The notes under the pieces were generated by a model. The model did not search any database. It had not been told where the DNA came from and saw nothing but the letters and a program-made list of their open reading frames with translations. From the NCBI GenBank assembly GCA_003833135.1, contig QZLH01000590.1, forward strand, positions 6,101 through 48,217: a DNA stretch of 42,117 bases. The letters are read 5' to 3'. Below, in pieces: positions 30,254-42,117 of the stretch. Within the stretch, counting starts at the first letter, position 1, and every line of letters starts with the position of its first letter. Origin of the DNA: Oehlia diaphana. Its lineage: Eukaryota > Glomeromycota > Glomeromycetes > Glomerales > Glomeraceae. A program made the translations under genes and the position numbers.

Positions 30254-31279
30254 TCACCATTCAAGCTCTTTAGCTTGGTTGTTACCACAAACATTCGAAG
30301 GTTGTTTTGACCAATCATAAATTCCAGATCTTCCGATAAATGCTTCTTGATCCCATCCAGCTTGCATCAATGCTTTTTCAACAGGTACGTCTAATATTGA
30401 TTCACTAGGAGTCTTTTCGTTATTGGTACAATTTAAAAATCGTAAATATTCATCAAGAATCAAGTAAGAATTCTTCATAAGATTATTTGGTTCGGGTACT
30501 AAACATTTTTGTTTCGAATGTCGCTGAATAAATTCCTCAAATTCTTGATCGGTTACTACAAATTCGCGAGCATCTCTCAATGTACCCTCACCACCTCCAT
30601 TTTCATTTTCTAAAATTAACACTTGAAAGCATTTCCATCGAAATGGTGCAATTTGTAAAATATTTTCATTCATATCTTCTGATTTATTGTAAGCATTTAC
30701 TACCGTATTTAACTTAAATTTAATCCCAAATTCACGACACCAACGAGAAATGTCGCTTAACTTTTCAACGTGCTTTCCAGTTCCCCTTCCAATTTTTTTA
30801 TTAACTGATTCATCAAAAGAGTCACAAGAAATTGCGAGAATGTCTATATAATCTTTATTTCGTTGTAAAAATTCGTATTTAATTTTACTCCCATTACTAA
30901 CAATAGAGGCTGATTCTACTTTTAATACTTGCTTACAAAAACGTAATAATTCTTCAAGATATTTCGGATATAAAAATGGTTCTCCACCGGCAAAATTGAT
31001 CTTCTTCATACCTTCATCTGCAAGTTTTCTTAAACCAGATTTTGCATCTTCAATTGGAGCCAAATATGATGTTTTTGCGGTATGAAAACAAAAACCACAT
31101 TCATAATTACATTTGCGTGTGAAATGATAATTCACGGATAATGGTACTTTTTTATTGTTTTGACTCAAAATATTTTCTGTTTTCTTTGAGGAACATTGAA
31201 TTTTGTTTTTTTTTTTATTAAAAACATTATAAACAATGTATGTTATGATAAGCGCAAAAAATGTAAAAAAAGGTAACAT
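30254..31279 (-). CDS. Viperin-like radical SAM enzyme (RSAD2 family)
   Basis: Intronless, 341 residues (human viperin is 361). Residues 3-20 form a hydrophobic helix followed by NKKKNK, like the membrane-binding N-terminus of animal viperins on ER and lipid droplets. The radical SAM motif CNYECGFC (Cys57, Cys61, Cys64) binds the 4Fe-4S cluster after SVNYHFTRK; INFAGGEPFL at 94-103 is the SAM-binding GGEP loop. SNGS, LAISCDSFDE and KLNTVV also match the family. The C-terminus ends ELEW, fitting the [LIM]-[DES]-[WF] tail by which clients bind the cytosolic iron-sulfur targeting complex. Known members convert CTP (some UTP or GTP) to the 3'-deoxy-3',4'-didehydro nucleotide, an antiviral chain terminator; the substrate here is not proven. 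Convergent with the CYTH gene. Homopolymer-rich DNA lies upstream; no defined promoter was recognised. Confidence 0.93.
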   Translation of the reverse strand: MLPFFTFFALIITYIVYNVFNKKKNKIQCSSKKTENILSQNNKKVPLSVNYHFTRKCNYECGFCFHTAKTSYLAPIEDAKSGLRKLADEGMKKINFAGGEPFLYPKYLEELLRFCKQVLKVESASIVSNGSKIKYEFLQRNKDYIDILAISCDSFDESVNKKIGRGTGKHVEKLSDISRWCREFGIKFKLNTVVNAYNKSEDMNENILQIAPFRWKCFQVLILENENGGGEGTLRDAREFVVTDQEFEEFIQRHSKQKCLVPEPNNLMKNSYLILDEYLRFLNCTNNEKTPSESILDVPVEKALMQAGWDQEAFIGRSGIYDWSKQPSNVCGNNQAKELEW

Positions 31280-33797
31280 TATTGAGAAGATGAGATGTAG
31301 AATATTTAGGGTAAAAAAAAATTTTTTTTTTTTTTTGGTTTTTTTTTTTACCTTTTTGTTTTTTTCTTCATTTTTCGCAATTTTTTTATAAATAAAGGAA
31401 GGTCACGGGTACGACGAGTGACAAAATGAACAAGGAGTTAAGACTCCGTTGTAAAATACAAATTTGGAAACAAAAGCACTTGCGAGCGATATTACGGAGA
31501 CCTTTATGATAATTTAAGTTAATTTAAAATTACAAATTCAAAAACAGATAAATTAAAAAAGAACCCATGATTACAATTTACTAATTTGGAAACAAAAAAT
31601 TCCCTTATTAATAAATTAAAAAATTATTATCAACTGATTTTCAAATCTATAAAAAAGTTCGATTGTACTCACTTCTATACAGAGAACATTTGGGCTAAAA
31701 GGCTAAATTAATAATTTATGATTTAACCACCTTTGATTGTTTAATTACTTCATTTGAATAATTATTTCGTATAAATTTTTTCATTGTTTTGATTCAAAAA
31801 CTCATAAAAGTTCATTAAGCAATCTTTATTCTTTTGGTAATACCCAATAAAATTATGTTGTGTTAGGGTTATACTATTAACTATTGTGCTATTAAGAAAG
31901 GATATATTGTATTATTATAATTGTTTTGCTTTGATCATTTCTATTAAAAGTAATAATAAATCAACCTTACAATAATTAATCTAACCAATATTTAACAAGC
32001 AATTAATAAATAATTTTGACTGGTTCATGACAATTTTCCTGCATAATTTCATCATATTAAGACAAAGACAAAAATAATAAAATTCCCAAGGCAATTCTAA
32101 ATTTCCATAAATATGATCTTCTGTAGTACCGCGTTTTTAAACTGTAACACATGATCATGTGTTTTTAGCCATATTGATGAGATTATGCAATTATATGATG
32201 CAAACCCATTTGAAATTATATTACGAGAGAATTTGATCTATTTAGAAGAATTTATCTATCTAATAATACTCACACATATGATAAATTCTGGAAATCGAAG
32301 ATATTCCATTTCGATGAAACAAATGTCTAATGAAAATAATCGCACGTGCGTTATTTTTTTCATAATGCAAAAAATAAAGCTTTTCCTAATATATTATGAA
32401 TATATATAACGAATAAAATTCTAACAAATTTTTCTATTTTTAGTTTAATTATTATTATTTAGAACCTGTATGATTAAAAGTTCCAAATTTTTAATCCTTT
32501 TGTGAGCTCTTTTGTATACGAATGATTATTCATCAACCCGCGATTTATTCCATTGAATTTACTAAGCGGAGATAATTTTCAAATCTAGGTCTCTTTGTGG
32601 GATCGTCTGCCATTAGCTCCGTATCTATTTAGATACTTAAAAGTCACGAATACCTTAAGAATGAATAAAACGACGTAAATAGAACAATAATTTTTGATAT
32701 AGAGTGATTGATCGATGAGACCCGTTTCATTACACTTTTCCTTCTGGAGTCCAAAATGATCATGTTTAATGAGAAATTCTCTCGACACATGATCCTTAAT
32801 CCTCACTAGTGGGCAGTGGCTAAAAGTGAGATATTAATTGTATTAATATTTTGCTTGGATACAGAAGATAGGCACTAATTTAATTTACGAAATTGATCAT
32901 GAAATATTTTTGATCGATCTTCGACAATTTCTTGATGGTGCATTGTCTGTTAAATTATGATAAGAAAGGTAAGATTTAGAATATTTAAAATTAATTATAG
33001 CACAGCGTAGATGAAAATGTAACGATAGCTATCAAAAGTTAACAAAAGTTTCGATTGAATTTTTGTGTCAGGCGTCAATATAGAGTTGCGATCCGCCAAT
33101 ACATTCAGCCATTTTACTCAATAAAAAGAATTTTTTTTTTTTTTTTTTTTGAGATATCTTATGAATTTCTATCAATACATAATATAATAAAAAAAAATTG
33201 TCTTCAAAAATAAAAGTAGAGAAAAAATTAAAACGGATTGAAATTCATTTATTTTCTCTTTTTTTTTGTAATTTTTTAAACTACTAGATTGTGCATTGGG
33301 ATGCAGTCTTATAATATATAAAAAAGATTTAATCTTTATATTAATAAAATCTGTGTATAATTGCCAAAAAGTGAATTCATCCAGATCGTATCTCTAACGT
33401 CAATAAGTTAATTTTCTCTCTTTATTCTGAGGTAAATAAGGACTAATCCTATATTCATCTTATAAATATTTTGAAGAAAAGTATTAAATATTAGCATCAG
33501 GTGATTAATTTATTTATATAATTTATCTGAAAATACGGCAGCGATGACTGATTAACATGATTGATTACTTTCATCATAAACAGATTTCAAATTTACGTTA
33601 GACAAATAATAACATTGGTCAACGATTCAAAAATACAATCTCGCAAGATTTCGATCGCGCAAGATTTCTGATCATTAAATTTTCAACGATCAATAATTTA
33701 ATTAACTCGTCAATTTTATTTAATAAATAGTAATAAACACATCAAGTGGTAAATATAAAATATAAATTCTATAGAAATTGTCAATTATTATTTTTTT
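31280..33797. other. AT-rich intergenic region between viperin and lipase genes
   Basis: The first 100 bp are long T runs on plus (A on the viperin sense strand). Another T run lies at about 33129-33150. Short frames such as 32185-32409 and 32585-32806 have no recognisable motif. TCTCGCAAGATTTCGATCGC and CGCAAGATTTCTGATC form a short local direct repeat near 33640-33675. Confidence 0.5.
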
Positions 33798-35634
33798 TTA
33801 ATTTTTTGTTTTTTCTAAACCACCAATTTGACCTGGTGAACCAACAATAACACGTTCAATAGTACCTTCACAAATGGCACGTACATAATCACCAGGGAAA
33901 TGATCATTAATGAAAAATGGAAATCTAAAAAAAAAGGTAAATATGGTATATATTAAAATACATTAAATATAATTTTTTAAGCATTATTAACAAAAATTTT
34001 CTTTAAAAATTATTTAACCTACATTATTCTGTAGAAAATTCTAAGCCAACATTCATTTCTCATTCTTCTGATTACTTTAAGATTTAGGAGACCAGAAAGA
34101 TGTAAATAAGAAATTCTACGTATAGGGATAGGTATATTCGTAACAGGATCAGGAGGATACAAATATATTGAAAATGATGCGTCAATAAACACCAAATTTC
34201 CAGGCGGTCTTGAATAAGGATGCCATCTTGGAATCCGAGGAACCACATCTGTTAAAAAAAAAAAGTTATTATAAATGAAATTTCAATAAATAAATTACAT
34301 AATAATTTATCAAATATAATACCGTTATTGTAAGCGTGATGAAACATTTTCTTTCCGAGTTCAGGACCAAATGCTTTTGCAAAATTTATATCTCCTACAT
34401 TCGGTTGACCATAGGTATATATACCAGCAAAGATATCAAGTAATGGACTATCATCTTTTAATAATTTAGCCAAGAAGACAGTAGCCAATCCACCACCCAA
34501 ACTGTGTCCCGTGATGTATAAATGTTTTTTTGATTTTTGTTGTCTAATATTATTCAGACCTTCATCCCCATTTTCTGAATCATTATTACATAATTTGGAT
34601 ATCCATCTTGCAGCCTGACTATATGCACTAACGAATCTCGCATCTTCACCTAAATATCTATGATCAACGGGATCATGTACATGAGTGATCAAACTTTGAA
34701 ATGCAAAGAATACTAATGTTTTCAATGCGCTAAATATAGTTTCAATGGTTTTAACCAAAGAAGTATTTGATAATTCTATAATGGTTTGTGATTGAGAACG
34801 AGGTAATTCATCCATTGATGAATCTTCCCCGATCGCTTCAAAAAATCCTTCATGTACTAATCCAATTAGACCTCGACTAGATGATTCAATTTTACAAAGG
34901 AGAGCTCTTATGTCAGTTAAACAATTTTGTATATTAAAGGGGTTCGTACCTCTAAATACTAAAATAATATTGTCATCTTTTTCAACTATGTATCCACAAA
35001 CATTCTTATAAGCTATGGGTTTAAATGAATTCATATCATAGCCAGCTTTTTCTAATTCGTATTTAATAATTGGAACGTCCTCGTAAGCAATTTTAGATGC
35101 AATAGCTAATGACAATGCTAATTTTTTATTATATTTCGGAAAATTATCACCATATAATTTCTTTTTCTCTTCTACTTCCTCATCTTTTTCAAATAGTCCT
35201 AATGGTTGAAAATCTGTATCAGAAGCATTAATAGGAGTATAATGAAAACCCGTCCCTTCATGAATACCGCTTGCTCTGGATAAAATCGTCCTTATCAATA
35301 CATCACTTATCAATAATACTAAAAACCAAAAAAAGAATACTGCTCTAATATACCATGATATTATTGGTCCTATTACTTTTGATTGATTCAAATAATTTGC
35401 TATCGGTGATAGAAATTTACTAGTTCCACTTAATAATTTCAAAAATATTACAACACAATATTTAAGAAAATGTATCCATAAGAATATTATAAATCCAAAT
35501 AACAATATTGTTTTGAATAAAACTATACTACTCCAAAAATAATATTTATTTCCATAAATTGCTGTTACTAAAATTGGTAAAATTGATATCGTTAATACTA
35601 TACTCCAATATAACCTATTCAGTCCTTTCGCCAT
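33798..35634 (-). CDS. Class 3 lipase with N-terminal membrane helices
   Basis: Three exons on the minus strand: 35634-34323, 34248-34023, 33924-33798; 554 residues. Residues about 9-28, 33-68 and 91-114 are strongly hydrophobic, giving roughly three membrane helices before a cytosolic or luminal catalytic domain. The lipase core shows VFRGTNPF (oxyanion region, 226-233), GHSLGG with nucleophile Ser378, YGQPNVGD at 408-415, the catalytic Asp in the D-VVPRIP motif (first residue of exon 2, about 438), and INDHFPGDYV with the likely catalytic His near 521. Phase and conserved motifs decide the splicing: intron 1 starts G|GTATTA, and intron 2 uses GTAGGT at 34022, because extending past it meets a stop. 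The family hydrolyses acylglycerols or phospholipids; related membrane lipases act in lipid turnover. Substrate not known. The M16 gene starts 1.1 kb away, divergently. Confidence 0.9.
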
Positions 35635-36773
35635 GTTTTATCTTAATAATGATCTCAAAAAATTTGAAATTCCTGAACGGTTAAATATGTTTTTGTTTGC
35701 GATCTTCAGTGGTACAAATTGTTATTGTTCACAAGTTGTTCATGTGATTTAGGGTAATCCTTGGCTAATCCTTATTTAAAAATTCTTCATTTTGCGCAAG
35801 AACTCACTAAAACATGTGATTAAGTGATCGTTACACTATGAAATCCTTCTCTCCTTCTTTCAGTGATAGATCAGGTTCATCCCCTATAAAGCCCAAAAAG
35901 ATTCTAATAAAAATTTGAACCTACTTTCACAAAACAAATGATTGTTAAAGTATGAAAAGTTCAAAGCATAAAAGTGCCATTGAAGACTGGTATTGATTAT
36001 TTGAAAAATTAACTTTAATAATGGCATTAAAGAAATTGTCAAAATTGGAAAAAAAGGGGGATTAAAGGGATTAAATAAATGTATGCTAATGTAAGTAAAT
36101 CAGATCTACGGTACCTTTTCAACGGATAAATATTTTTCTCCAAAACCGATAAATATCTTTCGGTTTTTATACGTTCATTTGTTCCGAAACGGATAAAATA
36201 TAACTACTGTTCAATGAAAAGTTTGGGCGCGCATTTTAATAATTAAAAATGATCTCAATTTGGTAGTATCGTAAACTGAAGACTGAAGTTCTTCCCTTTG
36301 TATTGATTTTCTTAATTAAGATGTTAATATAATAAAACTTTTTGAAACACAATCAAATGAAAATCAGATTTTATGAAAAAAAAAAAATTTTTTTTTTTCA
36401 AATGAATTAATTATTTTGGTCGTTGTTATTGTGGTACCTTAGTTTTTTTTTTTAAACAAACAATATTAATGATAATCTATATTATGACCCCATTTATGGG
36501 AAACTAAACCGGTTTTTAATTGTTAAATTTAGGTAATGTCATTTATTATTTTTGATACCCAAAGATTGAAATGATAAGTGAATAATTTTTATAAATAAGA
36601 GAAAAAATCCCGAATTTTTTTTTTTTTTACATTAAAATTATTTCTTTATCAAGTTAAAAAGAAGTAAGTTTTTTTGTTAAAAAAAAAAATAAGGAGGATG
36701 TTCAAATCGAAAAAATCACATTAACAAATACCAAAATTAGACTGATCTGCGACCCTTCACGTATAATTAGATA
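35635..36773. promoter_or_regulatory. Divergent promoter region between lipase and M16 genes
   Basis: 1.1 kb without a gene, bounded by two start codons facing outwards, so it must hold both promoters. Three related motifs AACGGATAAAT, AACCGATAAAT and AACGGATAAAA lie within about 80 bp (36121-36200) with TCTTTCGG between, a possible factor-binding cluster. A and T runs fill the 150 bp before the M16 ATG. Confidence 0.4.
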
Positions 36774-39700
36774 ATGGCAACGACTTCAACCTTCAAAAAT
36801 CTTCCATCAAACTTTACAATTTCAGAAGACAAAAGTCATGCAGTATTATCGGTTCCCATTGAACAATCAGATAATGATGATAGATCTTATAAACTTATTA
36901 GATTAAGTAATGAACTAGAAGCATTACTTATTCATGATGCTAATACTGATAAATCAAGTGCTTCTTTGGACGTTAATGTCGGTCATTTCTGTGACCCTGT
37001 AAGTACAGTATTTTGGAATAAAGATTTTCCACCGATTCTAGTATGATTCTAAAAAGGTTATTGTTTTTTTTTTCTAGGAAAGTTTATTAGGACTTGCACA
37101 TTTTTGTGAACATTTATTATTTATGGGAACTGAAAAATATCCAAAAGAAAATGAATATTTAGATTATCTATCACAACATAATGGAAATGCAAATGCTTTT
37201 ACTAGTACCAATGATACTAATTATCATTTTGGTGTTGGACCTGAATTTTTGGAAGGTGCTTTGGATAGGTTTGCTCAATTTTTTATAGCACCGTTATTTG
37301 ATCCAAATTGTGTTGATAGAGAAATCTGCGCGGTTGATTCCGGTATTTAAATTTTTTTTTGGGGTGCTCAACATCTTTTCTTTAGATAATTTACTTATAA
37401 TTTTCCTGATTTTAGAGAACAATAAGAATTTGCAATTAGATGGTTGGAGACTCCATCAATTAGAAAAATCATTATCAAACCCAAAACATCCTTATTCAAA
37501 ATTCGGTACAGGAAATTTGGAAACACTTAAAGAAAATCCAATTAAACAAGGATTAAATATTAGAGATGAATTATTAAAATTTCATGAAAAATATTATTCC
37601 GAAAATATTATGAAATTGGTCGTACTTGGTAAAGAATCATTAGATCAACTTACTCAATGGGTTATTGAAAAATTTTCTGCTATTAAAAATAAAAATGTTC
37701 CAATACCTACTTTTGATGGACATCCGTTAACCGAGAATGAATTATTGGTACGTCAAATACGTCAAATTATATATCTGATATATTATATATATATATATAT
37801 TACAGTATATATATCTTTAAAAAAAAGTATATGAAACAAATAATAATATTTATGTATCTAAATTTTATAGAAACAAGTTTTTGCTAAACCCGTAAAGATA
37901 ATCGCAGCTTAAGAATAAAGTTTCCGTTTCCAGATCTAAGATCATTATATCGCTTTATGGTACGTGCGTAAAATAAGCTCATTCATTTTTCTAAAAAAAA
38001 ATTTAATTTATAAATTTTATATATAATATATATATATATAAAAATAGCCTGAAAGATATTTGAGTCATTTGATTGGACATGAAGGAAGCGGATCGTTATT
38101 TACTTTGTTGAAAAAGAAAGGATGGATAAATTCTTTAAGCGCCTATTACCAAGGAGATATTGGATTTGGATTTTTCATAGTTTCAATAGATCTTACTGAA
38201 TCTGGATTGGGTAATTATTTTAATTTAATTCCAATTCATTTACTGTTCATCATGTTTAACACGTCTAACATATTTATTATATTTCAATAGCTAATTATGA
38301 AGATGTAGTAGTGCACGTATTTCAATATATTGAAATGTTGAAACAAGTTGGAATTCAAGAATGGACTTATCATGAAGTAAATTTTTAATAATAATATTTA
38401 TTTATCACGCGTAATATCTTATTAATATAATTGAATTTTTAGATTAAAAAAATACGTGAAATTTCATTTAGATTCAGTGAAAAATATGCACCAATAGGAT
38501 ATACTACAAATTTATCTATGATTATGCAAAATCCTTACCCAAGAGAATGGATTCTTAGTACATCTTTAATCAGAGAATTTGATTCAAAATTAATTAATGA
38601 ATTACTTGATTTACTTCGAGATGATAATTTTGTTCTTAGATTATCCAGTCAATCTTTTACTGGATTAGATCAAAAAGAGAAGTGGTATGGAACTGAATAT
38701 AAAGTAGAACCTTTAAGTGATAACCTTATTCAGGTAAACTTATTATTTTTCACATTTTTTTTATAATTATTTTTTTTTATTTATTCTTTTTCTTTATTAT
38801 TACCGATAGGCTTTAAAGAATATTACGACACATTCTGAATTGAAATTACCGGAAATTAATGAATTCATTCCAACCGATTTTGAAACACACAAGAAAGAAA
38901 TTTCGACGGTAAGTTTTAAGCTAAATTATATAATTTGAATTTAATTATTTAATACTTTTTTATTTAATTTATTTAAATGAAATTAGCCTGCCAAAAGACC
39001 AGATATAATCAAAGATACGCAAATTAGTCGATTATGGTATAAAAAAGACGATACATTTTGGGTTCCAAAAGCCAATATTTATGTTTTGTTGAATAGGTAT
39101 ATTTTATAACATATTAACATAATTTACAACATGTTAACGCAATGATTTTTTACTAAAATATTTCTTTATTTCCTTTTTAACAGCCCACTTGCTTATGCCA
39201 CACCATTATATCACGTTAAAACTCGGCTTTATTCCGAATTAATTAAAGATGCTTTAAATGAATATTTATACAATGCTCGAATGGCAGGTGTATATTATGG
39301 TATTAGTTATCGGCCTCAAGGGTTATCATTATCAATAAGCGGATATAATGATAAATTACCGGTTTTATTAGAAAAAGTTGTAAATAAAATGAAAAATCTC
39401 AAGGTTGATCCTGAAAGATTTTCATTAATCAAAGAAAAAACTCAAAGATCATATAAAAATTTTCTATTGAATTCTCCATATCAACATTCAGTATACTATT
39501 TAGATTATTTAACGATTGATCGTCTTTGGTTAAATGAGGAAAAGTTAGAAGCATTAGAAAGTATTAAATATGAAGATATAGAAATGTTTTATCCAAAATT
39601 ACTTGATCAATTATATATTGAAACATTAATTCATGGTAATATATTAAAGGATAATGCAATTAAAATATCCCAAACAATTGAAGAGATTCTTCAACCAAAA

Positions 39701-40782
39701 GCTCTTTTACCATCACAATCAATTAGATCAAGATCAATAATGATTCCAAAAGGAAAAAAATTTACATATCAAAGAGATGTTTTTGATTCAGATAACGTTA
39801 ATTCTGCTGTTGAATATTATATACAAATTTGTGATTTTACGAATAGAGAGTTAAGGGCAAGATCGAATATAATGTCTAAACTCGCTCATGAGCCTTGTTT
39901 TGATCAATTGAGAACAAAAGAACAATTAGGTAGGTTAAAATGAAGAGATTTTTGGGAAATTTGTGGTTTAATTTATTAACAAATTTTTTCTTTAATTCTA
40001 GGTTATTTGGTTTTTAGTGGACTAAGAATTGAATCAGGATCTACTGGATTAAGAATTAGAGTACAAAGTATAAAAGATACCGTTCATTTGGAAAATAGAA
40101 TCGAAAATTTCTTGTATGGATTACAGGTATAATAACGACTTGTTTTCTTCATTGTAATCATTTATTATTATTATTATTATTTTTTTTTTTTTTAAAAACC
40201 ATTTTGTTATTAGAAAATAATTGAAGATATGTCAGAACAAGAATATCAAACGAGAGTTCAAGCATTAATTGATAGGAAACTAGAAAAACCTAAAAATTTA
40301 ACACAAGAAACTTCTAAACATTGGGGTCAAATTAGCTCCGGATATTATGATTTTGAACAAGGTAAACAAGAATCTCTGAATCTCTGCACCTTACCGAAAT
40401 CTAAATCTGATACTTAAAAAAAAAAAATTAAAAATTTTCTTCCGGCTTTCTAATTTTAGATGTTAAGGATGTAGAAGAGATACGTAAAGTCTCAAAACAA
40501 GATCTTTTGGAATTTTATAAGAAATTTATTAGTCCAGATTCACCACGTCATAAAAAACTTTCGGTGCATTTAAGGTCACAAAAGTTGAATAAATCAAATG
40601 ATATTGTAAACGGAGAGAAAAAAGGGGATAATGAGGAAGTGAAATCCGAAGAGTTAGAATTGGAATTGAAAGGTTATAATGAAATCATTAATGATATGGT
40701 ATTATGGAAAAGTCGAATGAACTTGGGTCCATCTGCGACTCCTGTTGATGATGATATAATTAGTAAAGCGAGAGTCATTTAA
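36774..40782 (+). CDS. STE23: Insulysin / Ste23-type M16 zinc metalloprotease, frame broken in exon 4
   Basis: Thirteen exons: 36774-36998, 37078-37342, 37416-37747, 37871-37959, 38048-38210, 38291-38376, 38443-38733, 38810-38908, 38987-39096, 39184-39929, 40002-40126, 40214-40361, 40460-40782; about 1000 residues with intact frame, near the 1019 of human insulin-degrading enzyme. The inverted zinc motif HFCEH (83-87; Glu86 catalytic) and third ligand Glu164 in AVDSENN are spaced as in IDE (77 residues from the second His). Further family marks: [64 protein letters not shown]. In yeast Ste23 cleaves a-factor precursor; the family degrades small peptides in a closed chamber. Exon 4 is 89 nt where 90 are needed: KQVFAKPV is followed by a shift of one base before [14 protein letters not shown], giving a stop (TAA at about 37910) if read straight. 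All other exons join in phase. Sequencing error or recent mutation cannot be told apart here. Confidence 0.92.
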
Positions 40783-40905
40783 GTGTGCCACTTGAAGACG
40801 TAGATAGTACCCGCTTTTATTCGGAGTTGTAGATTGCATGTACGTTAATTATATCCTTATTAATTTATGTACTGTATTGTATGATGTATTATAATTTATT
40901 TATTA

Positions 40906-40911
40906 AATAAA
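40906..40911 (+). terminator. AATAAA polyadenylation signal of the M16 gene
   Basis: A canonical AATAAA lies about 125 bp after the stop codon, in an AT-rich 3' UTR with TTTATTTATTAAATAAATAA around it. Confidence 0.5.
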
Positions 40912-40929
40912 TAATGGGTGTATAATATT

Positions 40930-41973
40930 AACTCTCGTGACTTGATTTATAATATTGTCGCGATCTGGTTGAAACGGTATGCGGACGAACCTTGATCCTA
41001 TACTTATTTATAGTTATAAATTCTGATTAATTTACATCTAAATGTGTATACAGTAGGCCCGGCAATGTTCAAAATTGGATGTGCGGAATGTGCACTCCGC
41101 ACAAACTATGGCAATGATTTCTTAATAGTAGCGCACATTATTCAATTTTGCTTAGTAATATGGTATATAGCGTACATCATTTGTAAAAATTCTCACACAA
41201 TCAAAAATTACCATGTGTCTGAGCACGGTTTCCTTTTGAATTTTGAACACTGCAGTAGGGTCAGGTGATTACATAACTCCAGCCAGAATTTTCCAAAAAG
41301 GAAATATTTTTTTTGACGAATCATATTTCATACCACGCCCCCTGTGAAGTTGTAAATTCTTTTTACGTTTTTTTGGGATTTTTTCAGTTGAAAAATCAAA
41401 AGGATTATTGTAAATTGTATCATTTGTTAAAATTTAGTTACTTATAGAAAGTAAGAAAGTACATAAGTACATAATGTCATAAGTACACAAGTATATAATC
41501 ATCCTTCTTCTCGTTATACAATATTATATAATTTTGAATTCACATTCGTCGTTTTACTCATTTATCAAGAAAAGTAACTATTTCAGTATTTCCAGATATA
41601 TTTTCTATATTTAAAATTTTTATTATTAGAAAATCCCAAGTTCTAATGGACCAATCTAATGCATTAGGTTGCTGGATTTTTATAATTTCTCAATATGGTC
41701 CTAACACTATTTGACTAATAAAGTAAACAACACTGTGCTTACGTTTTCATAAAATAATATAAATTATAATTGTCATTTAAAGTTTAAACATTTTTTTTTT
41801 TTTTTTTTTACAATATTAACATTTAATATTGTACTCTACGGGGAACAACACTTTTTACCACGTTACCATGTGATATATAAATATGTAAATAATGTAATTT
41901 GTATATATAGTATAATTTATTATATTACAGTAAAATTTATTTATTTTTTTTTTTTTTTTTTAAAAAAATTAAA

Positions 41974-42041
<68 letters not shown>

Positions 42042-42117
42042 TGTAAAAATAAGAATCAAGAAACTTTTACAAAAAAAAACTAGTTTAAAAATGCACGGCG
42101 AAAAAAAATTTTATAGG
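40930..42117. other. AT-rich end of the window, possible transposon fragment
   Basis: No gene supported. GTGCGGA (41081-41087) pairs with TCCGCAC (41096-41102) around an 8-nt loop, in a short higher-GC block beginning CAGTAGGCCCGG; CAGTAGGCCC also occurs near 28467, so the two may share an element end. Related AGTACATAAG/AGTACACAAG direct repeats lie at 41457-41492. Long mixed T and A tracts fill about 41940-42037. Confidence 0.45.

Noticed and set aside
32185..32806. Two short frames between viperin and lipase genes
   Set aside because: No motifs, no splice partners in phase, composition like intergenic DNA.
41044..41268. 74-codon frame near the right end
   Set aside because: It spans a hairpin-bearing repeat block and shows no family motif.

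Overview
The window looks like nuclear DNA of an arbuscular mycorrhizal fungus (Glomeromycotina, most likely Rhizophagus or a close relative). This is inferred from the very high AT content, the many short GT-AG introns, a kinase with the HCDFHDGN and DLG motifs and the SLDIK-type tail common in the expanded Rhizophagus kinase families, BED-type hAT transposon debris, and a purine/pyrimidine minisatellite interrupted by an assembly gap. No rRNA, tRNA or CRISPR array was recognised.

Layout. 1-6.5 kb: a minisatellite, then about 4.6 kb of tandem repeats of roughly 80-115 bp, running directly into a protein kinase gene (+). 6.5-13.2 kb: gene-poor and transposon-rich (hAT-like GAACCGG segments, a 319-bp MITE, hairpins, a degenerate island of higher GC). 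13.2-15.0 kb: a secreted or membrane-anchored Kelch gene (-). 15-25.4 kb: transposon territory, with two copies of a composite repeat (one expanded into a minisatellite around an 864-base N gap), a decayed BED/hAT transposase, and a palindromic MITE inside a second hAT remnant. 25.5-27.1 kb: a paralogous Kelch gene (-). 29.3-31.3 kb: a convergent pair, a thiamine-triphosphatase-like CYTH protein (+) and a viperin/RSAD2-type radical SAM enzyme (-). 33.8-35.6 kb: a membrane-anchored class 3 lipase (-). 36.8-40.8 kb: an insulysin/Ste23-type M16 metalloprotease with 13 exons (+). The rest is AT-rich intergenic DNA.

The most striking feature is the array upstream of the kinase. Every repeat unit looks like a complete short intron: GTAAGT donor, CTAAC-type branch site, AG acceptor. 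In all 45 full units the acceptor and the next donor are separated by exactly 3 nt. A 46th unit has 1 nt, and then comes the kinase exon. Read as 3-nt micro-exons, the chain is free of stops and joins a candidate upstream exon to the kinase in frame, with the 1-nt unit supplying the phase change needed. This would be a run of about 47 introns that encodes a linker one residue per exon. It is read from sequence only and needs cDNA proof.

Other points: the viperin keeps the CxxxCxxC motif, an N-terminal membrane helix and a C-terminal LEW tail, and lies tail to tail with a triphosphate-hydrolase-family gene. The two Kelch genes share identical exon architecture. The M16 gene has a 1-nt deficit in exon 4 that breaks its frame in this assembly.
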